Origin: Paracoccaceae bacterium
Lineage (GTDB): Bacteria; Pseudomonadota; Alphaproteobacteria; Rhodobacterales; Rhodobacteraceae
Direction of reading: 5' to 3'
NCBI GenBank assembly: GCA_004153385.1
Contig: SDAL01000001.1
Span: forward strand, 1,671,228 to 1,735,227
Length of the DNA: 64,000 nucleotides
In this document: in pieces, positions 45,896 through 53,488 of the stretch
Layout: each line of letters begins with the position of its first letter
How positions within the stretch are numbered: the first letter of the stretch is position 1
Made by a program: the position numbers and the translations under genes
Notes under the pieces: model-generated
Told to the model about the DNA's origin: nothing
What the model saw: only the letters and a program-made list of their open reading frames with translations
The model's database searches: none

Positions 45896-47254
45896 TCAAA
45901 ATAACCCCAACAGATACCCCACCCCCATCAATGCCAGCGAATAGGCCCACATCGTCAGGATAGAATATTTGATATGACGGCCCACTTCGGCCCGCGCCAG
46001 CCCCAATGCCAGCCACATGGCAGGCGAAAACGGGCTGATGAACGTGCCGATGATATTGCCGATGACCAGCGCATGGACCGTCGCGCTTGGGTCGATGCCT
46101 GCAGGCTGTGTGATTTGCAACACCACCGGCAACAGACCGAAGTAATAGGCATCGGTGGACAAGAACAGCTCGATCGGCAGTGCCACAAGACCCAAGATCA
46201 GATGCAGGTTGGAAATCGCCGCAGGCGGCAGAAGATCCACCAGCGTTTGCGCCATGGCCCGCAGCATCCCGCTGCCATCGACCACACCCAGAAAGCTGCC
46301 CGCAGCCAGAATGATTGCACTCATCAACAGTGCCGAGCTGGCATGGGCGCGGATCCGCTCCATCTGGATGCGGGTGTCGGGATAGTTCACAACCAGCAAA
46401 ATGCTCAGCCCGATCATAAACACATAGGCCGCAGGCAGGATGCCGCTGACAAGGGTGGCCAGAACCGCAAAGAACAAGATCGTATTGGCCCACAGCAGTT
46501 TCGGGCGCAGCAGCGATGCCTCGTCTTCGCTCAATGCCGGTCCCCCTTCATCCGCGCCCAGATCGTGGCGTTTCTTTGCGGCCTCTTGCAGCGATATCCC
46601 GTCGGCATCGGCAATCGCCTGATCCGCCGAGCCTGCCGCCGCAATCCGGCGCTTTTCACGCACACCGAAGATGGCCGCAATCGCCAGCAACAAAACCACC
46701 CCGAACAACTGCACAGGGATCAACGGTCGCCACAGATCGGTGACCTCAAGCCCGGTGACAGCGGCCGCACGCCCCAACGGTCCGGCCCACGGCAGCATGT
46801 TGGCCATGCCCGCCCCTGTGGCCAGCAACAACAACATCAGATAGCGGCTCATCCCCAAACGGGTATACAGCGGCAAAAGCGCAGGCACGGTCAGCAAAAA
46901 GGTCGTGGCCCCTGCCCCGTCCAGATGCGCGCAGATCCCGATCATCGCGGTGCCCATCGCGACATATACGACATTGCCCCCCGTCACACGGATCAGCCCG
47001 TTGATAATCGGGCGGAACAGGCCCGTGTCCTGCATCACGCCAAAGAAGACGATGGCAAAAATGAACATGGTGGCCACTTGCATGACCCGACCGATACCGG
47101 TCTCGAAAAACTCCGTGATCTCGGTCAGTGAAAAGCCCGCCAGAAGCGCGCCCACCAACGGCACCAGTGTCAGCGCCACAATCGGTGACGCTCTCCCCGT
47201 CAACAAAAGGGCCACAACCGCGACCACAATAATCAGCCCGATAAGTGCAAGCAT
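45896..47254 (-). CDS. CitMHS-family citrate-metal:H+ symporter
   Basis: 452 residues from the ATG at 47254 with a GAGGAGGAGGAG site; about eleven helices. Diagnostic blocks of the CitMHS family: MQVATMFIFAIVFFGVMQDTGLFRP, GTAMIGICAHLDGAGATTFLLTVPALLPLY and the C-terminal VHALVIGNIIGTFISPFSPAMWLALGLA. These carriers import citrate complexed with Mg2+ or Ca2+. The gene follows, on the same strand after 165 bp, a response regulator-kinase-binding protein operon that is likely to control it. Confidence 0.88.
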   Translation of the reverse strand: MLALIGLIIVVAVVALLLTGRASPIVALTLVPLVGALLAGFSLTEITEFFETGIGRVMQVATMFIFAIVFFGVMQDTGLFRPIINGLIRVTGGNVVYVAMGTAMIGICAHLDGAGATTFLLTVPALLPLYTRLGMSRYLMLLLLATGAGMANMLPWAGPLGRAAAVTGLEVTDLWRPLIPVQLFGVVLLLAIAAIFGVREKRRIAAAGSADQAIADADGISLQEAAKKRHDLGADEGGPALSEDEASLLRPKLLWANTILFFAVLATLVSGILPAAYVFMIGLSILLVVNYPDTRIQMERIRAHASSALLMSAIILAAGSFLGVVDGSGMLRAMAQTLVDLLPPAAISNLHLILGLVALPIELFLSTDAYYFGLLPVVLQITQPAGIDPSATVHALVIGNIIGTFISPFSPAMWLALGLARAEVGRHIKYSILTMWAYSLALMGVGYLLGLF

Positions 47255-47419
47255 TCGCTCCTCCTCCTCTGAATAGCTATGCCAATGGGATCGGGACTGT
47301 GCGCCAAACGCCCTGTTGTCCAGCAAACGACGCGCTGCGGCGCATTTGGTCAGCCACAGGTCAGCCACGGGTCAGGGGCAGGTCAGATAAGGGCTGAAAA
47401 CCGCCCGTGCGGGCGGGCG

Positions 47420-48571
47420 CTAGCCGCGCCGGATCGAGCCATCCCATGTCTCGATGAACTGGTGCCGTTTCAGCCGGTCTTGCCACAGCAAAAGCCCCGG
47501 ACCCAGCTGTAACGGCATCAGCGTATTGCGCGCCGGATCACTCAGGCCTGCGGGGCCGTCCAGCGCCACAAGGCCCGGCGCGCGCGCAAGCGCCCCCTGC
47601 CCCGAGGCCCCCAGCAAGAACCTGACAAAGGCTGCGGCCGCCCGCGGGTTATCGCCCCCGCGGTGGCTGAAGACGGCGCGGGGAATGGCGCGGTTGTAAT
47701 CTTCCAGCATCAGCATCTGCGCGCGGTCGTCTTGGTCTATCAAAGCCTGCGCATAAGATCCCAGAACACTGGTCGCCAGCCAGATCTCGCCCGCCGCCAC
47801 CGCGCGCACCTGACGGGCGGTCGTTGCAAACAACCGTGTGCCGGTCTGGCCCATGATCTCTGTCAGGCGCGCGTGGCTCGGGCCAAGCCCTGCGGCCTGA
47901 GTGGCCAGAAGATAGCCGATCCCCGAACGTGCAATATCATAGGTGCCCAACCGCCCCGCCAATGTCGTACGGTGATCGCGGATGAAATCGGCCAGTTCGG
48001 CATGGCTGCGCGGCAAGGCCAGATGCCCAAGGCGTGCACGATTAACAACAACGACCTCGGGCTCTTGGGTGAACCCGAACAGTTCCTCGCGCCAGCACGC
48101 CCATGATGGCACATTGCCCGACACCCCGCGAACCCGCCGCGCATAGCCGCGATTGACCAGCATGACCTGTAGATCCACCGCAGGGCTGATCACCAGATCG
48201 GGCACCGTGCCGCCCGCCCGCCCGCCTGCCACCGCGTGATAAAGCGCGTTTGTTTCCCAATCGGTATAGTCGATGGCCACGTCGGGATGGGCTGCGCGAA
48301 ACGCGGCCAATACGGGGGCGATGATCATCGCATCCGTGGCCGACCAGATCCGCAGCGGCCGGTTTTGCTGGGCGCGGACACCCGTGGGTGCCATGGCGCC
48401 AATCACACATGGCGCCGCAAGCAGCCCAAGCGCCCGCCGGCGCGTGATCGAGCCTGCAGGCGGGAGGGGGATGCCATCGCCCTGCGCGGCCTTTGCAGGC
48501 GCGTATGTCTGGCGATCCACGCCCCCGTGGGGGGCGAATATGGCCGGGCGCATGATGTCTGACCGGCTCAT
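47420..48571 (-). CDS. Tat-exported periplasmic binding protein, PgtC-like co-sensor
   Basis: 383 residues starting at ATG 48571, which overlaps the kinase stop (ATGA). The N-terminal extension of about 43 residues precedes a twin-arginine-like signal SITRRRALGLLAAPCVIGAM; after it comes a type II binding fold (LRIWSATDAMIIAPVLAAFRAAHPDV, DIARSGIGYLLATQAAGL). No ABC permease or ATPase is near, so it is unlikely to be a transport subunit. Salmonella PgtC and Bordetella BctC are known binding proteins that serve a two-component sensor; the same role is inferred here. Confidence 0.72.
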   Translation of the reverse strand: MSRSDIMRPAIFAPHGGVDRQTYAPAKAAQGDGIPLPPAGSITRRRALGLLAAPCVIGAMAPTGVRAQQNRPLRIWSATDAMIIAPVLAAFRAAHPDVAIDYTDWETNALYHAVAGGRAGGTVPDLVISPAVDLQVMLVNRGYARRVRGVSGNVPSWACWREELFGFTQEPEVVVVNRARLGHLALPRSHAELADFIRDHRTTLAGRLGTYDIARSGIGYLLATQAAGLGPSHARLTEIMGQTGTRLFATTARQVRAVAAGEIWLATSVLGSYAQALIDQDDRAQMLMLEDYNRAIPRAVFSHRGGDNPRAAAAFVRFLLGASGQGALARAPGLVALDGPAGLSDPARNTLMPLQLGPGLLLWQDRLKRHQFIETWDGSIRRG

Positions 48572-50172
48572 CCCTGCCTGCCCTTGCACGCACGATCCGA
48601 TGCGCCGCCCTCATGCCCGATGCGCCCGTCCCTGCGGGCCAAGGTGCGGTTTCTTGCACCCCCCTCCCCCCGCGGCGTGACGTCTGTCGGTGTGGCGTTT
48701 GCGCCCCCCAAGCCATGCGGTGCGTTGTGCCCGGGGTCCCCGCCGGTAAAGCCGCCCGCGGCCATACGGGCAAACCGCAGCCGCACCGTCAACCCGCCGC
48801 CTGCGCTCTGGTCCAGCGCCAGATCCGCGCCATGCGCCCGCGCGACCTCGGCCACGATTGCAAGCCCCAGCCCCGTGCCCGCCCGCGCGCCTTGGGTGGC
48901 GAAACGTTCCAGCACGCGGGCGCGGTCGCGCGCGGCAATCCCGATCCCGTTATCGGCCATCTCCAGCGTGATGTGACCGGCCCCGCACAGCACCGCAATC
49001 CGCAAGGCCAGCGCGGGCCGGTTTTCCATTGCGCCCTCGGGCGGCATCCCGTGCTGCAAGGCATTCTCCAGAATATTGCGCACGGCCTCTCGCAGGCTGA
49101 CCGGATCGCCTGCAATCCACGCCTGCCCGTCGTCAGGGCCCTCATATTCCAATGTCACTGCCGCAAACCGCGTGTCACGCAAAGTCTGGCTCAGGGTCTC
49201 GCGCAACAGCGCGTCCAGATCCAGCGGCCCCGGGCTTTGGGCGCTAGAGCGGTGCGTGACCATCGCATGCGCCAATAGCTGATTGGTCAATCGCATTGTC
49301 GCGGCCGATTGCGCCCGCGCGTGCGCCAGATGCGCCGAGGCCACGCTTGGGCTGCGTGCGGCCTGGGCCATCTGCACATGCGCATCTGTCGCATTCACCC
49401 CGGTGCGGAACTGATGGGCCACATCCGCGATGAACCGTTCGTTTCGCACCTGTAAATCACCGACCCGCGCCATAAAACCGTTAAGCGCCGCGACCAGATG
49501 GCTGACCTCCTGCGGGGGGGTGGTGCGCAAGGGCGCCAGATGATCTGGGGCACGCGCCCCCAGATCGCGCCCAAGACCCGCCAAAGGCGCCACAGCCGCC
49601 CGCGCGCCAAGCGGCACAAGCCCGCACAGCATCAGCGCCACGACACTCAGCCCCAGCGCGTTCCAGCCAAAGGCGCGCATCATTTCCGCGTCGCGGGTCC
49701 GGCGGGTCTGGCCCAGCTGCACACTCACCCAGATCTGGCCATGCTCGGTCAGAAGCCTGCGGGACTGGGTCAGAAACCGCACCGCCTCGCCAGACCAGTG
49801 TTCGGTCCATATGCGGGGCTGCGCGCTTACCGGCCCCGTCGCGTGCGGCAGATCCCGATCGCCGGTCAGGTCGCGCCCGTCAGCGGTATAGATGCGATAG
49901 AAAATCCGGTCATCGCGGGCCAGCGCCAATGTATCGAACGCGGCGGCGGGCACATCCACGCTGGGGCCGGCGGGCAGCGTATAGACCCGCTCCAGCATGG
50001 CAAGCGCGGCGCTTTTCAAAACCCTGTCATAGGTCCGGTCGGCCTGCCACGCGCTTTGCAGATAGAACACGCCCAGCAGCAGCACATAGACCACCGCCAC
50101 CGCCACGCAGGCCATGGTAAACACCCGCGCCGAGATCGAACGCGGCGCCTGCGCACCGTCCCGGCGGCTCAT
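48568..50172 (-). CDS. Sensor histidine kinase (TctE/PgtB-like)
   Basis: 534 residues. A first membrane helix at about 18-38, periplasmic domain (about 40-175), second helix at about 185-205, HAMP-like linker, then the phosphoacceptor box D-V-A-H-Q-F-R-T-G-V-N, where the usual Pro after Arg-Thr is Gly. The ATPase domain shows N-box ILENALQHG, DNGIGI and GTGLGLAI. A Gly/Arg-rich tail of about 60 residues follows. ATGA overlaps on both sides tie it to the response regulator and the binding protein. It probably detects a carboxylate together with the binding protein. Confidence 0.88.
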   Translation of the reverse strand: MSRRDGAQAPRSISARVFTMACVAVAVVYVLLLGVFYLQSAWQADRTYDRVLKSAALAMLERVYTLPAGPSVDVPAAAFDTLALARDDRIFYRIYTADGRDLTGDRDLPHATGPVSAQPRIWTEHWSGEAVRFLTQSRRLLTEHGQIWVSVQLGQTRRTRDAEMMRAFGWNALGLSVVALMLCGLVPLGARAAVAPLAGLGRDLGARAPDHLAPLRTTPPQEVSHLVAALNGFMARVGDLQVRNERFIADVAHQFRTGVNATDAHVQMAQAARSPSVASAHLAHARAQSAATMRLTNQLLAHAMVTHRSSAQSPGPLDLDALLRETLSQTLRDTRFAAVTLEYEGPDDGQAWIAGDPVSLREAVRNILENALQHGMPPEGAMENRPALALRIAVLCGAGHITLEMADNGIGIAARDRARVLERFATQGARAGTGLGLAIVAEVARAHGADLALDQSAGGGLTVRLRFARMAAGGFTGGDPGHNAPHGLGGANATPTDVTPRGEGGARNRTLARRDGRIGHEGGASDRACKGRQG

Positions 50173-50936
50173 CGGCCTTCGGGTCCGTTGGTTGTGGCAG
50201 GGGCTGGCGGAGAGGCACCGGTTTGAAGGTCAGCACCGGTCTCGGGGCCGGTCTCTGGGCCGGTTTCGGGGGCGTCAAGACGCGCCACATAGCCCAACCC
50301 CCGAAACGTCTGCACATGAAACGGCGTGGCGGCCAGCTTGCGCCGCAGCCGTGCCACGAACTGTTCGATCGCATTCAGGCTGGGGGCTTGTTCGAATGTA
50401 TATAGCCTGTGGGCGACTTCTTCCTTGGTCAGCACCTTGCCCAGATGGTCGAGAAATATCTCCAGAAGCTGCATCTCGCGGGCCTGCAAATCGATATCGC
50501 GCCCCTCAAAACCCACCCGTCTGGCCGCGCGATCATAGCTGAACCCGCCGCATTGCACCACGTTGGTGGCCGCCCCCGTGCGCCTGCGCGCCAGCATCCG
50601 GCAGCGCGCCGACAATTCACGCAGATCAACCGGTTTGACCAGAAAATCATCCGCACCCGCATCCAGCCCCAGCACGCGATCTTCCACCTGACTGCGCGCG
50701 GTCAGGATCAGAACGGGGGTGTCATCGCCGCGCAGGCGCAAATCGCGCAAAATCTCGAACCCGCTGCGGTTGGGCAGGTTCACATCCAGCACCACCAGAT
50801 CGAATTCGGCATGGCGTAAAAGCGCCTCGGCCTTGGCGCCATCTGCCTCGATATCCACGCTGTGACCGTCGCCACTCAGCTTTTCGGCCACAACGGCCGC
50901 AAAGGCCGCGTGATCTTCGACATATAAAATACGCAT
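50169..50936 (-). CDS. OmpR-family response regulator
   Basis: 255 residues from ATG 50936. The receiver domain has the acidic pair ED, phospho-acceptor Asp in VVLDVNLP and Lys in LVKPVD; a winged-helix effector domain (about 130-222, with FRGLGYVARL) follows. An unusual tail after the DNA-binding domain contains three PETG repeats and a Pro/Ala-rich end. First gene of the regulator operon; it likely activates the CitMHS gene. The longer open frame upstream is low complexity and lacks a better start. Confidence 0.9.
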   Translation of the reverse strand: MRILYVEDHAAFAAVVAEKLSGDGHSVDIEADGAKAEALLRHAEFDLVVLDVNLPNRSGFEILRDLRLRGDDTPVLILTARSQVEDRVLGLDAGADDFLVKPVDLRELSARCRMLARRRTGAATNVVQCGGFSYDRAARRVGFEGRDIDLQAREMQLLEIFLDHLGKVLTKEEVAHRLYTFEQAPSLNAIEQFVARLRRKLAATPFHVQTFRGLGYVARLDAPETGPETGPETGADLQTGASPPAPATTNGPEGR

Positions 50937-51065
50937 TCCTCGCCCCCCGCGCCCAAGCCAGCCAGAACCGCCGCGCCGCGGCCCCCCTGCCCCCGGTTCG
51001 ACAGGTCCGATATCACACTCCCGCACGATATTCGTCTTCTTTTTTGGGACGGCCCGCAGGAAGGG

Positions 51066-51887
51066 CTATTTCTTCGGGGGCTCGTTTTGCGCGCGGATCA
51101 ACGCCTCAAGATCGCTCAGCCGGGTCAGAACCTCGTCGCGATAGGTGTCGGTCTTGACGTTGCTTTCCTCCTGATGCGCGTCCTGCATCGAATTCACGAT
51201 CAAACCCACCAGCAGGTTGACCACCGCGAAAGTCGTCACAATGATGAACGGAACGAAGAACATCCATGCATAGGGGTAAATTTCCTGCACCGGTCGCACG
51301 ATCCCCATCGACCAGCTTTCCAGCGTCATGATCTGGAACAGCGAATAGAACGAGCGGCCGAGTGTGCCGAACCAGTCGGGAAATGCCGCCCCGAACAGCT
51401 TCGTCGCCATCACGGAGCCGATGTAGAAAATCACCCCCATCAGCAAAAACACCGACCCCATGCCGGGCAACGCGTTGACCAGACCTTCCACCACGCGGCG
51501 CAATGACGGTGCCACCGACACCACGCGCAACAGCCGGAAGATCCGCATCGCCCGTAAAACGCTCAGGCCCTGCGCGGCAGGGATCAGCGAGATGCCGACG
51601 ATGACGAAATCGAAAATATTCCAGCCCCGCCGGAAAAAGCCGCGCCCGAAGGCAAACAGCTTCAACCCGATTTCCGCGACAAACACACTCAGACACAGCT
51701 TATCAAGAAGCACGATCAAAGGCCCCGCAACCGCCATCGCGCGATCCACGGTTTCAAGCCCCAACAGCACGGCATTAAACAAGATCACCCCGAGGATCAC
51801 GTTTTGCAGCGCGGGCATGTCCATAAACCGGGCCACACGTGCGCGCAGCGGCGAGGAGGAGGGTGAGGGTGCGATAAAATCTGTCAT
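51066..51887 (-). CDS. Bacterial voltage-gated sodium channel (NavBac type)
   Basis: 273 residues with six membrane helices. S4 has four arginines every third residue (VLRAMRIFRLLRVVS). The selectivity filter is T-L-E-S-W-S-M, identical to NavAb, and flanking segments IVRPVQEIYPYAWMFF match closely. S6 is followed by a C-terminal helix likely to form a coiled coil (DTYRDEVLTRLSDLEALIRAQ). A homotetramer passes Na+ upon depolarisation, with proposed roles in pH homeostasis and motility. Its start is 442 bp before the replication initiator stop; its stop is 129 bp from the response regulator. Confidence 0.93.
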   Translation of the reverse strand: MTDFIAPSPSSSPLRARVARFMDMPALQNVILGVILFNAVLLGLETVDRAMAVAGPLIVLLDKLCLSVFVAEIGLKLFAFGRGFFRRGWNIFDFVIVGISLIPAAQGLSVLRAMRIFRLLRVVSVAPSLRRVVEGLVNALPGMGSVFLLMGVIFYIGSVMATKLFGAAFPDWFGTLGRSFYSLFQIMTLESWSMGIVRPVQEIYPYAWMFFVPFIIVTTFAVVNLLVGLIVNSMQDAHQEESNVKTDTYRDEVLTRLSDLEALIRAQNEPPKK

Positions 51888-52329
51888 AGGGCGTTATATC
51901 TGTGGCCTTTATGGCCAGCGCAAGAGGCCAAATCACGCGCCCCTGCCCGCAGCAGGCATATCTTATACTCTTTCGCCCACACCCGAACGGCCTGAACCGG
52001 CAAAGGCGGACCTGCGCCGGTTTTGTGAAAAGCGCGAAGGCGGGCCTTGTCTCACACCTCGGCGCGGGTCACAGCACTGGGGCGCGCGCGGGGACACACG
52101 ACGATCCTGCCCCCCCCCCGATCAACGGAGGCTATGATAGGCGCTTAAAAAGCCGATTTTGAGTCTCGATCTGAAACCCGCCTCCTATGGCAATTGTCAG
52201 ATATCGCTTGTTTTATCGCTTGCGCCACGCGAAGAAATGCGCGCTGAAAACCATAAAAATATCGATTAAATAACTGTTTTCATGATTATTTCTGAAAATA
52301 ATGAAAATACTGTACATACCCCATCAGCG
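51888..52329. other. Intergenic 442 bp after the replication initiator
   Basis: Contains a C10 run around 52110-52119 and, from about 52240 to 52320, an AT-rich stretch with a 7-bp hairpin ATTATTT / AAATAAT at 52285-52302. No gene was found. The AT-rich part could contribute to an origin or a terminator for the initiator gene. Confidence 0.4.
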
Positions 52330-52998
52330 TCAGGCTGTGATCTTCAGCCGAAGCGGACGCCCGATAACGGCCCGCACCGCAGCCTCTAGCGCGCCGCGCA
52401 GGTGGGTCTCGATATAACTTGCCTGAAACCCGCTGTCGGCGCGCAGGATCAATTCGTCCGGATCGCCTGGCACTTCGCTTAGATGCGAAAACCACGCGCT
52501 ATAGGCGGTCGGATGATGGCGCAACAATTCACCAGCGACCGCCACCCACAGCCCCTCGCCTTCGGGTGCCTCTTGTGGAAACGGGATCACATTGGTCTGG
52601 GGGCCTTGCGGCTCCTCCATCCCGAGACGCGCCACCAGATCGGGGCCAACCCGCGTCCAGTCCTCACGGGTGTCATGCAGGATTTGCGTGATCCCCAAAC
52701 CGTATAATGTGACCCGTCCGCGCGCTGCCGGACGCTTTTCAACCAGCCAGCCCCGCTTTTTCAAAGATGCCATCTCGCGTTTCACGGTGCGCACATCCAC
52801 CGACCAAAGTCTTGCGATATCACCCTGACCGATCGACAGCTCATCATTTTGCCAGTTATATCGGGCGGTAATCAGGCAAATCAGTCGCAAGGTCTGGCGC
52901 TGCAGCGTTTTGGTCTGGGCCAATGCGTGGCTACCCAGAACCGTCAACAGGTCGTATTTCCGCGCCGACGCACCGCGCCCGACTGCTTTACTCAACAT
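52330..52998 (-). CDS. DnaA-like plasmid replication initiator
   Basis: 222 residues from the ATG at 52998. An N-terminal winged-helix region (about 15-100: KYDLLTVLGSHALAQTKTLQRQTLRLI, then IGQGDIARLWSVDVRTVKREMASLKKRGWL) is followed by a C-terminal domain resembling DnaA domain I (about 147-222: LWVAVAGELLRHHPTAYSAWF, then LILRADSGFQASYIETHL). This is the layout of the DnaA-like replicases of Rhodobacterales plasmids. The frame is open to 53115, but the extra 39 residues look uncoded. It is divergent from parAB, the standard arrangement for a replication module, across a region with iteron-like repeats. Confidence 0.85.
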   Translation of the reverse strand: MLSKAVGRGASARKYDLLTVLGSHALAQTKTLQRQTLRLICLITARYNWQNDELSIGQGDIARLWSVDVRTVKREMASLKKRGWLVEKRPAARGRVTLYGLGITQILHDTREDWTRVGPDLVARLGMEEPQGPQTNVIPFPQEAPEGEGLWVAVAGELLRHHPTAYSAWFSHLSEVPGDPDELILRADSGFQASYIETHLRGALEAAVRAVIGRPLRLKITA

Positions 52999-53206
52999 TC
53001 TACGCCCCGGACACTTGCAGGGTGTGTCCGACCCTTGGGCGCAATTCGCGCCGGTGACCGCCGTGATGCGTTCGTTTGGCTGCCCATCCAACGCTATCTT
53101 CTCAACATGCCCCATTTGCGTCCACAGCGGCCATCATGTCAAGCATTTCCCCGAATGCAGCTGTTTTCGATCCATCCAGATATTTAAAAAAATGGTAATA
53201 TATGGT

Positions 53207-53289
53207 TAAGGGGGACATCCAGTGTGTCCCCCTAATTGCGCAGTTATGTCCCCTTAGTCGACAAACACCCCTCGATTTTGTCCCCCCAA
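53207..53289. repeat. Iteron-like TGTCCCC repeats
   Basis: Four copies of an 11-mer close to TGTCCCCCTTA: an inverted copy at 53207-53217 and direct copies at 53225-53235, 53247-53257 and 53279-53289. The direct copies start 22 and 32 bp apart, close to whole helical turns. The first two form a 9-bp inverted repeat. An AT-rich stretch lies immediately before. Confidence 0.65.
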
Positions 53290-53306
53290 ACGCGCGGGGA
53301 GCGGGG

Positions 53307-53320
53307 ACGTTGCGCAACGT
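53307..53320. repeat. 14-bp palindrome ACGTTGCGCAACGT
   Basis: Perfect palindrome; its GCGCAAC half recurs at 53329-53335. It lies between the iteron-like repeats and the parA promoter region. Candidate regulator- or initiator-binding site. Confidence 0.45.
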
Positions 53321-53388
53321 TTGCTGAGGCGCAACAGGGGGAATCGATTCGGCAATGATTCCCTTTATTTCTTTACTTGCGGACGCTA

Positions 53389-53437
53389 TTTGCAAAATCT
53401 GGAATAAGAGTAACTTTCTTTTTGCACTAAATGCAAA
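53389..53437. promoter_or_regulatory. TTTGCA/TGCAAA motifs upstream of parA
   Basis: Palindrome TTTGCAAA at 53389-53396 and inverted repeat TTTGCA-N5-TGCAAA at 53421-53437, the latter 51 bp before parA. Type Ia ParA proteins repress their own promoter through such operators. Confidence 0.45.
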
Positions 53438-53488
53438 TCCGGCGTAATCCTTGGAACATAGATAATCAACGTCCATAAGAGGCACAGC

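Larger units (their letters stand above)
52999..53488. other. Divergent region between initiator and parA: candidate origin
   Basis: 490 bp with, in order, an AT-rich stretch (about 53180-53209), TGTCCCC repeats (53207-53289), a 14-bp palindrome (53307-53320) and TTTGCA motifs (53389-53437). Probably holds the replication origin and both promoters. The initiator may start at 53115 within it. Confidence 0.55.
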
